From positions 794,768 to 858,767 of the forward strand of contig NZ_JARHTP010000001.1 of NCBI RefSeq assembly GCF_029223485.1: a stretch of 64,000 bases of DNA, read 5' to 3'. Below are positions 35,295 to 47,029 of this stretch, one piece after another (position 1 is the stretch's first letter; every line of letters starts with the position of its first letter). Both the position numbers and the translations under genes were made by a program. Source of the DNA: Streptomyces coacervatus (GTDB lineage: Bacteria; Actinomycetota; Actinomycetes; Streptomycetales; Streptomycetaceae). Below the pieces are notes generated by a model. It was given only the letters and a program-made list of their open reading frames with translations. It made no database searches and was not told the origin of the DNA.

Positions 35295-35909
35295 GTGAGC
35301 GAGCACCCCGAACCCGCAGCGGAAGCCGACGACAAGGCCCTGGAGCGCATCATCGCGGTCCGGGCCCGTGAGTACCGGCAGACTGCCGGGCTCTCGGTCG
35401 GTGAGATGGCACAGCGGGTCGGCATCTCCAAAGCCATGCTGTCGAAGATCGAGAACGCCCAGACCGCGTGCAGCCTCACCACCCTCTCCCGGCTCGCACG
35501 CGGTCTCGACGTCCCCGTGACCGCCCTGTTCCGCGGCATGGACGACGAACGCGAGGCGGTCTTCGTGCCCGCCGGGCACGGCGCCCGCATCGTCCGGAGG
35601 GGCACCAAGGTCGGCCACGAGTACGCCCAGCTCGGCTCGCTCCGGGGCGCCCACAAGCGGATGGACGCCCTGCTGGTCACCCTGACCGAGGAGAGCGAGG
35701 TGTTCCCGCTCTTCCAGCACGCCGGCACCGAGCTCCTCTACATGCTCGAAGGCGTCATGGTCTACGGCCACGGCAAGTCCAGCTACACCCTGCGCCCCGG
35801 CGACGCCCTCCAGTTCGACGGCGAGGCCCCGCACGGCCCCGAGCGGCTGGTCGAACTGCCCATCCGCTTCCTGACGGTGACGGCGTTCGGGGACAGCCCC
35901 CACCACTAG
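35295..35909 (+). CDS. XRE-family regulator with C-terminal cupin domain
   Basis: A 204-residue regulator: helix-turn-helix at about 25-80 (TAGLSVGEMAQRVGISKAML, then SKIENAQTACSL) and a cupin effector domain from about 110, with QHAGTELLYMLEGVMVYGHG and YTLRPGDALQFDGEAPHG. This layout is common for regulators of amino-acid, polyamine and amine catabolism. It lies ten bases after the oxidase gene and is probably the last gene of the operon. Its TAG stop lies at the edge of a MITE-like inverted repeat. Confidence 0.9.
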   Translation: MSEHPEPAAEADDKALERIIAVRAREYRQTAGLSVGEMAQRVGISKAMLSKIENAQTACSLTTLSRLARGLDVPVTALFRGMDDEREAVFVPAGHGARIVRRGTKVGHEYAQLGSLRGAHKRMDALLVTLTEESEVFPLFQHAGTELLYMLEGVMVYGHGKSSYTLRPGDALQFDGEAPHGPERLVELPIRFLTVTAFGDSPHH

Positions 35910-36020
35910 GGTCTGTCCGGCGGATCAGGCCGGCTACAAGGTACAGCGCGTCCTGGCCGCCCGCGACGCCGGGCTGATCCGCCGGACAGGCCCTTAGGGC
36001 CCGTCCGGCGGATCGTAGGC
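35907..36020. mobile_element. MITE-like inverted-repeat element with an extra arm copy
   Basis: The left arm TAGGGTCTGTCCGGCGGATC (35907-35926, plus AG) and the right arm beginning CTGATCCGCCGGACAGGCCC (35974-35993, plus TTA) are near-perfect inverted copies of about 22 bases around a 45-base core. A third copy of the arm (GGGCCCGTCCGGCGGATCGT) follows at 35997-36016. There is no transposase gene. It looks like a small non-autonomous element or an insertion-sequence remnant. It could also act as a terminator for the upstream operon. Confidence 0.55.
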
Positions 36021-36104
36021 CGAGCCGGGGCCGGACCGAGGCGAGGGCCGGCCAGTGCCCTAATCGTGTTGACCGCCCCCGGCAGGCAGTGCTGGAGTCG
36101 GCAC

Positions 36105-36845
36105 GTGGACAGCATCCCCGCCAACCGGCGGCTCTGGAACCGGATCAGCAGCGCCTACCAGCACGAGCACGACCCGCAAATCGGCGCCGCACCCCGGCTG
36201 TGGGGCATGTACTCCATCCCTGACGCGCACCTGCACGCCCTGGGCGACGTCACCGGCAAGCGCGTCCTCGAACTCGGCTGCGGTGCCGGCCAGTGGTCCA
36301 GGGCGCTCGCCGCTGAGGGCGCCACCGTGGTCGGGCTCGACCTGTCCGAAGCCCAGCTCGCCGCGGCAGCTCGCGCGATGGGAGCGGCCCGCTACCCGCT
36401 GGTGCAAGGCGCCGCCGAACACCTCCCGTTCGCCGCCGACAGCTTCGACCTGGTGTTCTGTGACTACGGCGGGCTCAGCTGGGCGCCCCCGCACCTGGCC
36501 GTCCCGCAGGCCGCACGCATCCTGCGCCGCGGTGGGCGCCTGGTGTTCAACGTCGCCAGCCCATGGTTCGAAGCCTGCTACGACGAAGCCGCCAGCCGCG
36601 TGACCACGACGCTGCAGCAGGACTACTTCGGGCTGAACACCATCGCCGAAGACCAGGGCGCGACCAGCTATCAACTCACCTACGGCGACTGGGTCAAGGT
36701 CCTGCGCGGCGCAGGTCTCGTCATCGACGACCTCATCGAGCCGCGGCCCGAACTCGGAACAGCCAACGGCTACAACGAAACCGACCCGCCCGACTGGGCA
36801 CACCGCTGGCCGGCGGAACTGCTCTGGGTAACCCACAAACCGTAA
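36105..36845 (+). CDS. Class I SAM-dependent methyltransferase
   Basis: A 246-residue methyltransferase of the Methyltransf_11 type. Motif I VLELGCGAGQWS lies near residue 52, motif II is VVGLDLSEAQLA, and the post-motif LVFCDYGGLSW is present. GTG at 36105 is chosen for CTGGAG seven bases upstream. No substrate can be deduced; it stands alone after the MITE-like element. Relatives are often called ubiquinone/menaquinone-type methyltransferases without proof. Confidence 0.85.
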   Translation: MDSIPANRRLWNRISSAYQHEHDPQIGAAPRLWGMYSIPDAHLHALGDVTGKRVLELGCGAGQWSRALAAEGATVVGLDLSEAQLAAAARAMGAARYPLVQGAAEHLPFAADSFDLVFCDYGGLSWAPPHLAVPQAARILRRGGRLVFNVASPWFEACYDEAASRVTTTLQQDYFGLNTIAEDQGATSYQLTYGDWVKVLRGAGLVIDDLIEPRPELGTANGYNETDPPDWAHRWPAELLWVTHKP

Positions 36846-37012
36846 GTTCCGCCGCGCCGAGACGTGAAGGCATCCCCTCGCCGGACAGGCGCCAGGGCCC
36901 CCACCACTGAAACCCGGCTTTAATCAGCCATGGAGCTGTCCCGTAACGCACCTTCGGTCTACTGCCGTGAAACACCGTTTCCCTCGGCTGGACCTCTCTG
37001 CGGAGTGTGCGC

Positions 37013-38311
37013 ATGGACACCGGAAGTACCGCTTGGATGCTCGCGAGCACGGCACTCGTCTGTCTGATGGTGCCGGGCCTCGCCCTCTTCTACGGCGGCA
37101 TGGTCGCCGCCAAGAGCGTCCTCAACATGATCATGATGACCTTCGGCTCCGTCGCCCTCGTCGGCTGCATCTGGGTCGTCTACGGCTTCTCGGCCTCGTT
37201 CGGGGACTCGATCGGCGGGGCCGGAATCCTCGGTGACATCACCGAGTACTTCGGTATGAGCGGCGTCATGAAGGACGACCCGAAGGCCGTCATCCCGCTC
37301 TCCGTGTTCGCTGCCTTCCAGGCCCTCTTCGCGGCGCTGACCGCCGCCCTGATCTGCGGTGCGATCTCCGACCGCATCAAGTTCGGCGCCTGGATGACCT
37401 TCACCGGCATCTGGGTGACGCTGGTCTATCTGCCGGTCGCGCACTGGGTGTTCGCCTTCGACGGCAAGGGCGTGGTCGGCGGCTGGATCGTCAACAAGCT
37501 CGGCGCGATCGACTTCGCGGGCGGCACAGCCGTCCACATCAACTCCGGCGCGGCGGCCCTCGCCGTGATCCTCGTCCTCGGCAAGCGCATCGGCTGGAAG
37601 AAGGACGGCGGCGCCGAACGGCCCCACAACCTGCCCCTGGTGATGCTGGGCGCGGGCCTGCTCTGGTTCGGCTGGTTCGGCTTCAACGGCGGCTCCGCGC
37701 TCACCTCGTCCAACGCCGCCTCGGTGGTCGTGCTGAACACCTTCACCGCGACCTGCTCCGCCATGCTCGGCTGGCTGGTCGTGGAGAAGCTGCGCGACGG
37801 CCATGCGACGAGCCTGGGCGCCGCGTCGGGCGCGATCGCCGGCCTCGTCGCCATCACCCCCTCCTGTGGCGCCGTCTCCCCGCTCGGCGCGCTGCTGCTG
37901 GGCGCGATCGGCGGCGCGGTGTGCGCGCTGGCCGTCGGCCTCAAGTACCGGCTCGGCTACGACGACTCCCTCGACGTCGTCGGCATCCACCTGGTCGGCG
38001 GCATCACCGGCACCCTGCTCGTGGGCGTGCTGGCCACCTCCGGGGCCCCCAACGGCGTGGACGGTCTGCTCTACGGCGGCGGTCTCGGCCTCCTCGGCAA
38101 GCAGGCCGTGGGCGCCTTCGCCGTCCTGGCGTACTCCTTCGGCGTCACCTGGCTGATCGCCAAGGCCCTCGACAGGACCATGGGCCTGCGGGTGCGCCCC
38201 GAGGTCGAGGAGGGCGGCGTCGACGTCCACCTGCACGCGGAGAGCGCCTACGACCTCGCGCATCCGCCGGTCGCGGAGCCGGAACCGGCGGCCGCCGTCA
38301 CCGCCGGATAG
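37013..38311 (+). CDS. amtB: AmtB-family ammonium transporter
   Basis: A 432-residue channel with eleven expected spans. Family motifs are FYGGMVAAKSVLNMIMMTFG, GGTAVHINSGAAALAV carrying the first pore His, and the late VVGIHLVGGITGTLL with the second pore His. GCGGAG precedes the ATG at 37013. A GAAAC-N3-GTTTC element at 36969-36981 includes one GlnR-like half-site, but the full box is not clear. The glnK and glnD genes that usually follow amtB in streptomycetes are absent here. It stands next to sugar hydrolases instead. Confidence 0.95.
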   Translation: MDTGSTAWMLASTALVCLMVPGLALFYGGMVAAKSVLNMIMMTFGSVALVGCIWVVYGFSASFGDSIGGAGILGDITEYFGMSGVMKDDPKAVIPLSVFAAFQALFAALTAALICGAISDRIKFGAWMTFTGIWVTLVYLPVAHWVFAFDGKGVVGGWIVNKLGAIDFAGGTAVHINSGAAALAVILVLGKRIGWKKDGGAERPHNLPLVMLGAGLLWFGWFGFNGGSALTSSNAASVVVLNTFTATCSAMLGWLVVEKLRDGHATSLGAASGAIAGLVAITPSCGAVSPLGALLLGAIGGAVCALAVGLKYRLGYDDSLDVVGIHLVGGITGTLLVGVLATSGAPNGVDGLLYGGGLGLLGKQAVGAFAVLAYSFGVTWLIAKALDRTMGLRVRPEVEEGGVDVHLHAESAYDLAHPPVAEPEPAAAVTAG

Positions 38312-38401
38312 GGAAGTCCCCCCTCCGCCGCCCACCCATTGCGGGCCCGCCCGGGACGCCCGAGTCTGGGAACAATGCCGGGCTGGGCCAAGGAGGCGGC
38401 G

Positions 38402-41148
<2,747 letters not shown>

Positions 41149-41152
<4 letters not shown>

Positions 41153-42597
41153 CCGTCATCTACGAGATCAACACCCTTGTCTGGCTGGGCGAGTTGAGCG
41201 GCCGGTACGGACGCCGCGTCACCCTGGGCGACGTACCCGGCGAGGTCTGGGACGAGGTCGCCCGGCCCGGCATCGACACGGTCTGGCTGATGGGCGTCTG
41301 GGAGCGCAGCCCGGCCGGCCTCGCGATCGCCCTGCGCGATACGGCCCTGCTCGCGTCGTTCCGTCAGGCGCTGCCCGACCTGACCGAGGCGGACATCGCC
41401 GGATCCGCGTACTGCGTACGCAACTACGTGGTCGACGCGGGCCTCGGCGGACCCGATGGCCTGGCCGAGGCCCGCGCCCAACTGGCCACCCGGGGCGTGC
41501 GGTTGATCCTCGACTATGTGCCCAACCACGTGGCCCCCGACCACCCCTGGCTCACCGACCACCCCGACCGCCTGATCAAGGGCACGGTGGACGACCTGAC
41601 CCGCGCGCCCCAGGCCTTCCTGGAAATCGGCGGACACATCTACGCCAACGGCCGCGATCCCTACTTCGCTCCCTGGCAGGACGTCGTCCAACTCGACGCC
41701 TTCAGCGACGACTTGCGCACCGCGGCCGTCGACACCCTCGTCTCCATCGGCGACCAGGCGGACGGCGTGCGCTGCGACATGGCGATGCTGCTGATGAACG
41801 ACGTCTTCGCCAAGACCTGGGGAGACCGGGCCGGACCCGCGCCCGCCGAGGACTTCTGGCCATACGTCGTCCCGCGGGTCCGGGCCCGCCACCCCGACCT
41901 GCTCTTCGTCGCCGAGGCGTACTGGGACCTCGAATGGGCCCTGCAGCAACAGGGCTTCGACCACTGCTACGACAAACGGCTCTACGACCGCCTCCTCCAC
42001 GAGACCGCCGAGTCGACCCGCAGCCACCTCCAGGCCGACCTCGCCTACCAGCGCGGCCTGGTCCGCTTCCTGGAGAACCACGACGAACCCCGCGCCGCCG
42101 CCACCCTCCCGCCCGACCGACACCGTGCCGTAGCCGTCACCATCGCCACCCTGCCCGGCGCGACGCTCTGGCACGAGGGCCAGTTCGAGGGCCGCAAGGT
42201 ACGCCCACCGGTCTTCCTCTCCCGCCGCCCGCAGGAGCCGCTCGACGAGCAACTCCGCGCCTTCTACGGCCAGTTGCTCCCCGCCGCGGCCGCCGTACGC
42301 GAGGGCGACTGGCACCTGCTCGCCACCACCGGCTGGCCCGACAACGACACTCGCCGGGGCCTGCTGGCCTGGAGCTGGACCGCCCCCGACACCCGCCACC
42401 TCGTGATCGTCAACCTCTCCGACACCCCCGCCCAGGGACAAGTGCCCCTGCCCTGGCCCGACCTCACCGGCCGCCCCTGCCACCTCACCGATCTCCTCAC
42501 GAACCAGACGTACGACCGCGACGGCGACGCCCTGCTCACCCCGGGCCTCTTCGTCGACCTGCCGGCCTGGCATGCCCACGTACTGCGCCTGACCTGA
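41149..42597 (+). CDS. GH13-family alpha-amylase-like enzyme
   Basis: A 482-residue cytoplasmic GH13 protein. The conserved regions are visible: I as VRLILDYVPNHV, II as ADGVRCDMAMLL with the nucleophile Asp, III as LLFVAEAYWDLEW with the acid Glu, and IV as VRFLENHDEPRA with the transition-state Asp. A beta-domain ends the protein. The start VIYEINTLVWL is typical of short intracellular GH13 hydrolases or transglycosylases. It overlaps the GH63-like gene by four bases, so both probably act on the same oligosaccharide or storage glucan. Confidence 0.9.
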
Positions 42598-42654
42598 CCG
42601 ACGGCCGTGGTAAACAGCGACCATGACCTACTCACGCACGGCCGGAGGTCTCCG

Positions 42655-43320
42655 ATGACAGCCGGCATCGACACCCCGGACCGCCGCGGCCGCACCGGCC
42701 TGGACCGCACCGGCCTCGACCTGACCGGCAACCCGCGCGTGAAGGTGCGGGAGGTGAAACTGCTCTCCAGCCACTGGTACGTCGAGCGCGCCACCACCTT
42801 CGACATCCAGCACACCGACGGAAGCTGGAGCACCGAGCAGCGCGAGACCCATGACCGCGGCAACGGCGCGACCATGCTGCTCTACGACGCCGAACGCGAA
42901 ACGGTCCTGCTCACCCGCCAGTTCCGCTTCCCGGTCTACGTCAACGGCCACCCCGACGGCATGCTCATCGAGACCCCCGGCGGACTCCTCGACGACGATG
43001 ACGAACACCCCGAACTCGCCGTCCGCCGCGAGGTCGTGGAGGAGACCGGCCACACCATCGGCGAGATCCAGCACGTCTTCGACGTCTATATGAGCCCCGG
43101 CTCGGTCACCGAACGCGTCAGCTTCTACGCCGCCGCCTACGGCCCCTCCACCCGCACCCACGAAGGCGGCGGCCTCGACGAGGAGGGCGAGGACATCGAG
43201 ATCGTCGAACTGCCCTTCCGCCGCGCCCTGGAGATGATCCGCACCGGCGAGATCAACGACGCCAAGACGATCATGCTGCTGCAGTGGGCCGCGCTGGAAG
43301 GTCCCTTCGCGAAGGCTTGA
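42655..43320 (+). CDS. NUDIX hydrolase, nucleoside-diphosphate-sugar pyrophosphatase type
   Basis: A 221-residue NUDIX protein of the NudK/GDP-mannose pyrophosphatase group. The NUDIX box runs from ETPGGLLDDDDEHPELAVRR to EVVEETG around residue 103-126, with two residues inserted before the central REV. The N-terminus has a short repeat (RTGLDRTGLDLTG). CGGAGG lies near the ATG at 42655. It would cleave a nucleotide sugar to a sugar phosphate and NMP, which fits beside the GH63/GH13 pair. The last codons lie inside the promoter of the next gene. Confidence 0.85.
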   Translation: MTAGIDTPDRRGRTGLDRTGLDLTGNPRVKVREVKLLSSHWYVERATTFDIQHTDGSWSTEQRETHDRGNGATMLLYDAERETVLLTRQFRFPVYVNGHPDGMLIETPGGLLDDDDEHPELAVRREVVEETGHTIGEIQHVFDVYMSPGSVTERVSFYAAAYGPSTRTHEGGGLDEEGEDIEIVELPFRRALEMIRTGEINDAKTIMLLQWAALEGPFAKA

Positions 43321-43347
43321 CTTGAAGTGCGCTTCAAGCAGAAGACT
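43317..43347 (+). promoter_or_regulatory. MerR-type promoter before the aldo/keto reductase
   Basis: TTGACT (43317-43322) is separated by 19 bases from AAGACT (43342-43347). The long spacer contains CTTGAAG-TGCG-CTTCAAG (43321-43338), a perfect inverted repeat. A stretched spacer with a dyad between -35 and -10 is the mark of MerR-activated promoters. It overlaps the NUDIX stop codon. No MerR gene is in the window. Confidence 0.6.
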
Positions 43348-43391
43348 CCCGTACGTGCCCGAGAACCCGGGCCCGTACGGGAGGAACACCC

Positions 43392-44375
43392 ATGAAGTAC
43401 CGCACCATCGGAACCGCCCCGGACACCCGCCGCGAGGTGAGCGTCATCGCGCTCGGCGCGATGCTCTTCGGCTCCCGCACCGACGAGAGGACGTCCTTCG
43501 CGCTCCTCGACCGGTATGTCGAGGCCGGCGGCACCTTCATCGACACGTCCGACAACTATGCCTTCTGGGAGGACGGCGGCCAGGGCGGCCAGAGCGAGGA
43601 ACTCCTCGGCCGCTGGCGGCGCAGCCGCGGCATCGGCAACGAGATCGTCATCGCGACGAAGCTCGGCGCCCGCCCCCTCGCTCCCGGCACCGGCTTCATC
43701 GACAACCCCGAGGGCCTCTCCGCCAAGGTCATCCGCGAGTCGGCCGAGCGCAGCCGCGAACGCCTCGGCGTCGACAAGCTCGACCTGCTCTACGCCCACA
43801 TCGACGACCCCACCGTCCCCCAGCGCGAAACCGTCGAGGCCTTCGCGGAACTCGTCGCCGAGGGCATGGTCGGCCTGCTCGGCGTCAGCAACCAGGCCGT
43901 CTGGCGGGTCGAGCGGGCCCGAGCCATCGCAGCGGCAGCCGGCCTGCCGGGCTACGAGGTCCTGCAGTACGAGCACAGCTATCTGTGCCCCCGCGTCGAC
44001 GTCCCCAGCGGCCTCTTCCCCGACGGCACCCTGGGCGCCGTGGGCCCGGAGATGCTGAGCTACCTGCGCGCCGAACCCGCCTTGACCCTGGTCTCGTACT
44101 CACCCCTCCTCAAGGGCGCCTACGTCCGCCCGGACCGCCTCCCGGCCGACTACGACCACCCCGGCACCCCGCCCCGCCTCACAGCCCTGCGCGAGGTGGC
44201 CCGCGAGACCGGTGCAACCGTCAACCAGGTCGTCCTGGCCTGGCAACTGGGCGGCGCCCTACCGATCGTCCCGCTGGCCGGAGCCTCGTCGACGGCCCAA
44301 CTGGAGGAGAACCTGGCCGCGGTGGACGTGGAACTGACGGCGGACCAGCGGGGTCGGCTGGACGGCGCACACTGA
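43392..44375 (+). CDS. Aldo/keto reductase
   Basis: A 327-residue NADPH-dependent aldo/keto reductase. The start SVIALGAMLFGSR is followed by FIDTSDNYAFWEDGGQGGQS with the catalytic Asp and Tyr. The Lys is in EIVIATKLGARP and the His in LDLLYAHIDDP. The C-terminal cofactor loop is VPLAGASSTAQLEENLAAV. GGGAGGA precedes the ATG. The promoter is of MerR type, which points to induction by a xenobiotic or by oxidative or electrophile stress. Confidence 0.9.
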   Translation: MKYRTIGTAPDTRREVSVIALGAMLFGSRTDERTSFALLDRYVEAGGTFIDTSDNYAFWEDGGQGGQSEELLGRWRRSRGIGNEIVIATKLGARPLAPGTGFIDNPEGLSAKVIRESAERSRERLGVDKLDLLYAHIDDPTVPQRETVEAFAELVAEGMVGLLGVSNQAVWRVERARAIAAAAGLPGYEVLQYEHSYLCPRVDVPSGLFPDGTLGAVGPEMLSYLRAEPALTLVSYSPLLKGAYVRPDRLPADYDHPGTPPRLTALREVARETGATVNQVVLAWQLGGALPIVPLAGASSTAQLEENLAAVDVELTADQRGRLDGAH

Positions 44376-44791
44376 CTGGGTGTTCAGCCCTGTTCGTTCC
44401 CGCATCTCCTGTCTCTTCCCAACTCGGCACATCCTCCTGACCTTTGACCGCTGGCCGGTCCTCACGACGAGGTAATCGCGCGACTGCTGCACGGATGCAC
44501 GCAGCGGTCTGCACGTACTGCGCGGGAACTGCCGGCGGCTCAGATCGCTACCTGCGGGCAGGTGTGCCGCCCGGGTGGGCCCGCGACGGCCGGGTGATCG
44601 AAGTCGGCGGTGGCGCCGCGCGTGTTCTTGAGCGGTCCGGGTCGTTGGACGGATCATGCAGACCAAATGGGTGACGCGGTCGGCCAACAGCCCAGGTTGT
44701 CGCCAGCGCCCTGACGCAGGGCGCAGCCCCTACGATCACCTTCCTCCGTCCCGGTGTGGGTTGACACTGCCCGGTTGGGAGTGGTGAATCG
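44376..44791. other. 416-base gap before the prenyl synthase block
   Basis: No credible gene is seen: open frames on both strands here lack the codon bias of the neighbours. A hairpin with an eight-base perfect stem (GCGCCCTG 44706-44713, CAGGGCGC 44717-44724) lies 68 bases before the next start. TTGACA stands at 44761-44766 without a good -10. GGGAG at 44777 serves the GTG at 44792. This gap is the left edge of the island-like block. Confidence 0.5.
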
Positions 44792-45868
44792 GTGACTTCG
44801 GGTGTGGTTGACGCGCAAGCGATCGATCTGCGCGCAGTGCAGCGCCGGGTCGATGCAGCACTTGAGGACTTCCTGGCCGAAAAGACCCGCTCGGCGGCGG
44901 GCCGGGGGCATCCGCCAGAGGTGGTGCAGACCGTGCGGGACTTCTTGGCAGCCGGCGGGAAGCGGATCCGCGCGTTGCTGTGTGTGGTGGGTTGGCATGC
45001 AGCAGGCGGAGACGGGGATGCGACGTCGGTGTTGCGTGTCGCGGCGTCTTTGGAGCTGTTCGTGGCCTTTGCTCTCATCCACGACGACATCATGGACGAC
45101 TCGGCCAGCCGCCGGGGCCGCCCCGCGGTCCACCGCGTGATGCGTGCCCGGCTGGGGGAGGACGAGCGGGCTGAGCGGCTGGGTGCGGGCGGCGCGCTGC
45201 TGGTGGGGAACCTCGCATTGATGTGGGCACAGGAGTTACTGCATACCGCTCGGTTGGAGCCGGGGCGGCAGCGGCTGGTGCATGGACTGTTTGACGCGAT
45301 GCTGGAAGAGGTGATGTACGGCCAGTACCTGGACGTGATGGGTACCGGCCGTGGCGCCGACGACGTCGAGGCAGCCTTGCGGATCATCCACTACAAGACC
45401 GCGACCGCGACCATCGAGCGGCCTCTTCAGCTGGGGGCTGCCGTCGCCGGGGCCGGTGAGGCCACGATGGATGTCTTCACGCGGCTGGGCCTGCCGCTGG
45501 GGGAGGCGTTCCAATTGAGGGACGACCTGCTGGACGTGTTCGGCAGCCCGGACGGCGCGTGCGCGCCGGGCCTGAGCGATCTGCGGGAAGGCAAGCGGAC
45601 CGTTCTGCTGGCGCTGGGTCTGCAGCGCGCCGACGAGGTCCAGCGGGAGCGGCTCGGCCACCTCGTGGGCCGGGCCGACCTGGGGGAGCGCGAGGCGACC
45701 GAGGCGCGGACGATCCTGCAGGACACCGGCGCGCGGGAGCACACCGAGCGGATGATCGCTTCCCGCTACGATCAAGTGCTGCAGGTCCTGGACGGGGCCG
45801 GCTTCCCGCAGGCCGCGGACCGCGCTCTGCGCGGCCTGGCGGTCACCGCCACCCAGTACACCTCCTGA
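44792..45868 (+). CDS. Polyprenyl diphosphate synthase, first copy
   Basis: A 358-residue trans-isoprenyl diphosphate synthase. The first Asp-rich motif is DDIMD (residues 98-102) and the second DDLLD (244-248); GGKRIRALL near residue 55 binds the IPP diphosphate. Both Asp motifs are complete, so it should be active. The fifth residue before the first motif is Phe93, which in this family often limits products to about C15-C20. Codon use is less G/C-biased than in surrounding genes. A second synthase follows 90 bases later. The product would feed the facing acyltransferase operon. Confidence 0.92.
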   Translation: MTSGVVDAQAIDLRAVQRRVDAALEDFLAEKTRSAAGRGHPPEVVQTVRDFLAAGGKRIRALLCVVGWHAAGGDGDATSVLRVAASLELFVAFALIHDDIMDDSASRRGRPAVHRVMRARLGEDERAERLGAGGALLVGNLALMWAQELLHTARLEPGRQRLVHGLFDAMLEEVMYGQYLDVMGTGRGADDVEAALRIIHYKTATATIERPLQLGAAVAGAGEATMDVFTRLGLPLGEAFQLRDDLLDVFGSPDGACAPGLSDLREGKRTVLLALGLQRADEVQRERLGHLVGRADLGEREATEARTILQDTGAREHTERMIASRYDQVLQVLDGAGFPQAADRALRGLAVTATQYTS

Positions 45869-45958
45869 CCCTGCCGAGGCCGCGTGCCCCGGGGCACCAG
45901 CCCTCACCGTCACGTGTCCACAGCTGTGTCACCCAACCCCGAGCAGGGAGAACTCTTC

Positions 45959-47029
45959 ATGACCGAGCAGGTCCTCGATCGTGTCGCCGGGTACGAGCGC
46001 CGGTTCAACACGCTCTTCGAGGCTTACTTCGACACGTTGAGCACCGGGGTCGATGCGCCGTCGTTCAGCCGTTTCACCCCGGAGTGCCTGCAGTTGCTGC
46101 GGGAATTGTCCTTGCGGGGCGGCAAGCGGATGCGGGTCGTTCTGCTGCATGAGGCAGCCCGTCTGGTTACTGCCGAGCCGGTCGCAGGACTGGACGCCGC
46201 GGCGCTGAGTATCGAGCTGCTGCAGACCCACGGTCTGGTGCACGACGATCTCATCGACGACAGCCCCACCCGCCGCGGCGGCCCTTCCACCTACTACGCC
46301 TACCGTGAACGGTTCCCCGGCCACCCGCAGGCGGCCCTCGGTCTCACCGTGCTCGCGGGCGACCTCGCACTCGCTCTGTCCCTGCAGGTACTGCTCGATG
46401 CGACGCTGCCTGTCGCGGTGCGGCAGGCCATGGTCGAGGTGCAGACACGGGCGGCAGCCGACACGTTCGTGGGCCAGATCATCGACCTGGAACGCGACTT
46501 CACCGCCACCGTCGGCGAGGAGACCTTGCACTGCGTGGCCGACTACAAGTCCGCCCGCTACTCGATCCTCGCACCCATGCGGCTCGGACTCCTGGCCGCA
46601 GGTGAGCAACCAGACCTCTTCATGCAGGAACTGCGCGACTACGCGCGGCTGGTGGGGATCTGCGGGCAGATGCGCGATGACTACCTGGACCTGTTCGGGG
46701 ACGCGGCCACCATGGGCAAGCCGACCGGCACCGACATCCGCGACGGCAAGCACAGCTACACCGTCAGCGCCCTGCTGTCTGCCGTCTCGGACACCGAGCG
46801 TGTGGTGGTGCAGGCCGCACTCGGTGACCCGTCCTGCACAGCGGAAACCGTCGCCGCCGTCCGGGAGATCGGCGAGAACCGTGGTGTGACGGCCAGGATG
46901 CAGACGGATATGCGGCGCTATGCCGAGCAGGCTTCCGCGGTGGCCGCCGACTGGCGGTCAAGGTGGCGTGAGGAGGCGGTCACCTTCTTCGAGCACCTGC
47001 CGCTGTGGAGCGTCGAGCGAGCCAAGTGA
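45959..47029 (+). CDS. Polyprenyl diphosphate synthase, second copy
   Basis: A 356-residue trans-isoprenyl diphosphate synthase only distantly like its neighbour. The first Asp-rich motif is DDLID (96-100), the second DDYLD (240-244), and GGKRMRVVL lies near residue 54. The fifth residue before the first motif is His91 rather than an aromatic residue, so the chain length may differ from that of copy one. CAGGGAG precedes the ATG at 45959. Its 3' end overlaps the 3' end of the convergent WS/DGAT gene by 50 bases. The two synthases may make different chains or work in series. Confidence 0.92.
   Translation: MTEQVLDRVAGYERRFNTLFEAYFDTLSTGVDAPSFSRFTPECLQLLRELSLRGGKRMRVVLLHEAARLVTAEPVAGLDAAALSIELLQTHGLVHDDLIDDSPTRRGGPSTYYAYRERFPGHPQAALGLTVLAGDLALALSLQVLLDATLPVAVRQAMVEVQTRAAADTFVGQIIDLERDFTATVGEETLHCVADYKSARYSILAPMRLGLLAAGEQPDLFMQELRDYARLVGICGQMRDDYLDLFGDAATMGKPTGTDIRDGKHSYTVSALLSAVSDTERVVVQAALGDPSCTAETVAAVREIGENRGVTARMQTDMRRYAEQASAVAADWRSRWREEAVTFFEHLPLWSVERAK

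Noticed and set aside
36846..36960. Possible insertion-sequence relic after the methyltransferase
   Set aside because: The minus strand reads as a partly coding-like stretch, but there are no terminal repeats and no recognisable transposase motif.
36969..36981. GlnR box before amtB
   Set aside because: GAAAC-N3-GTTTC has one half-site but no proper GTnAC six bases upstream; too weak to list as a site.
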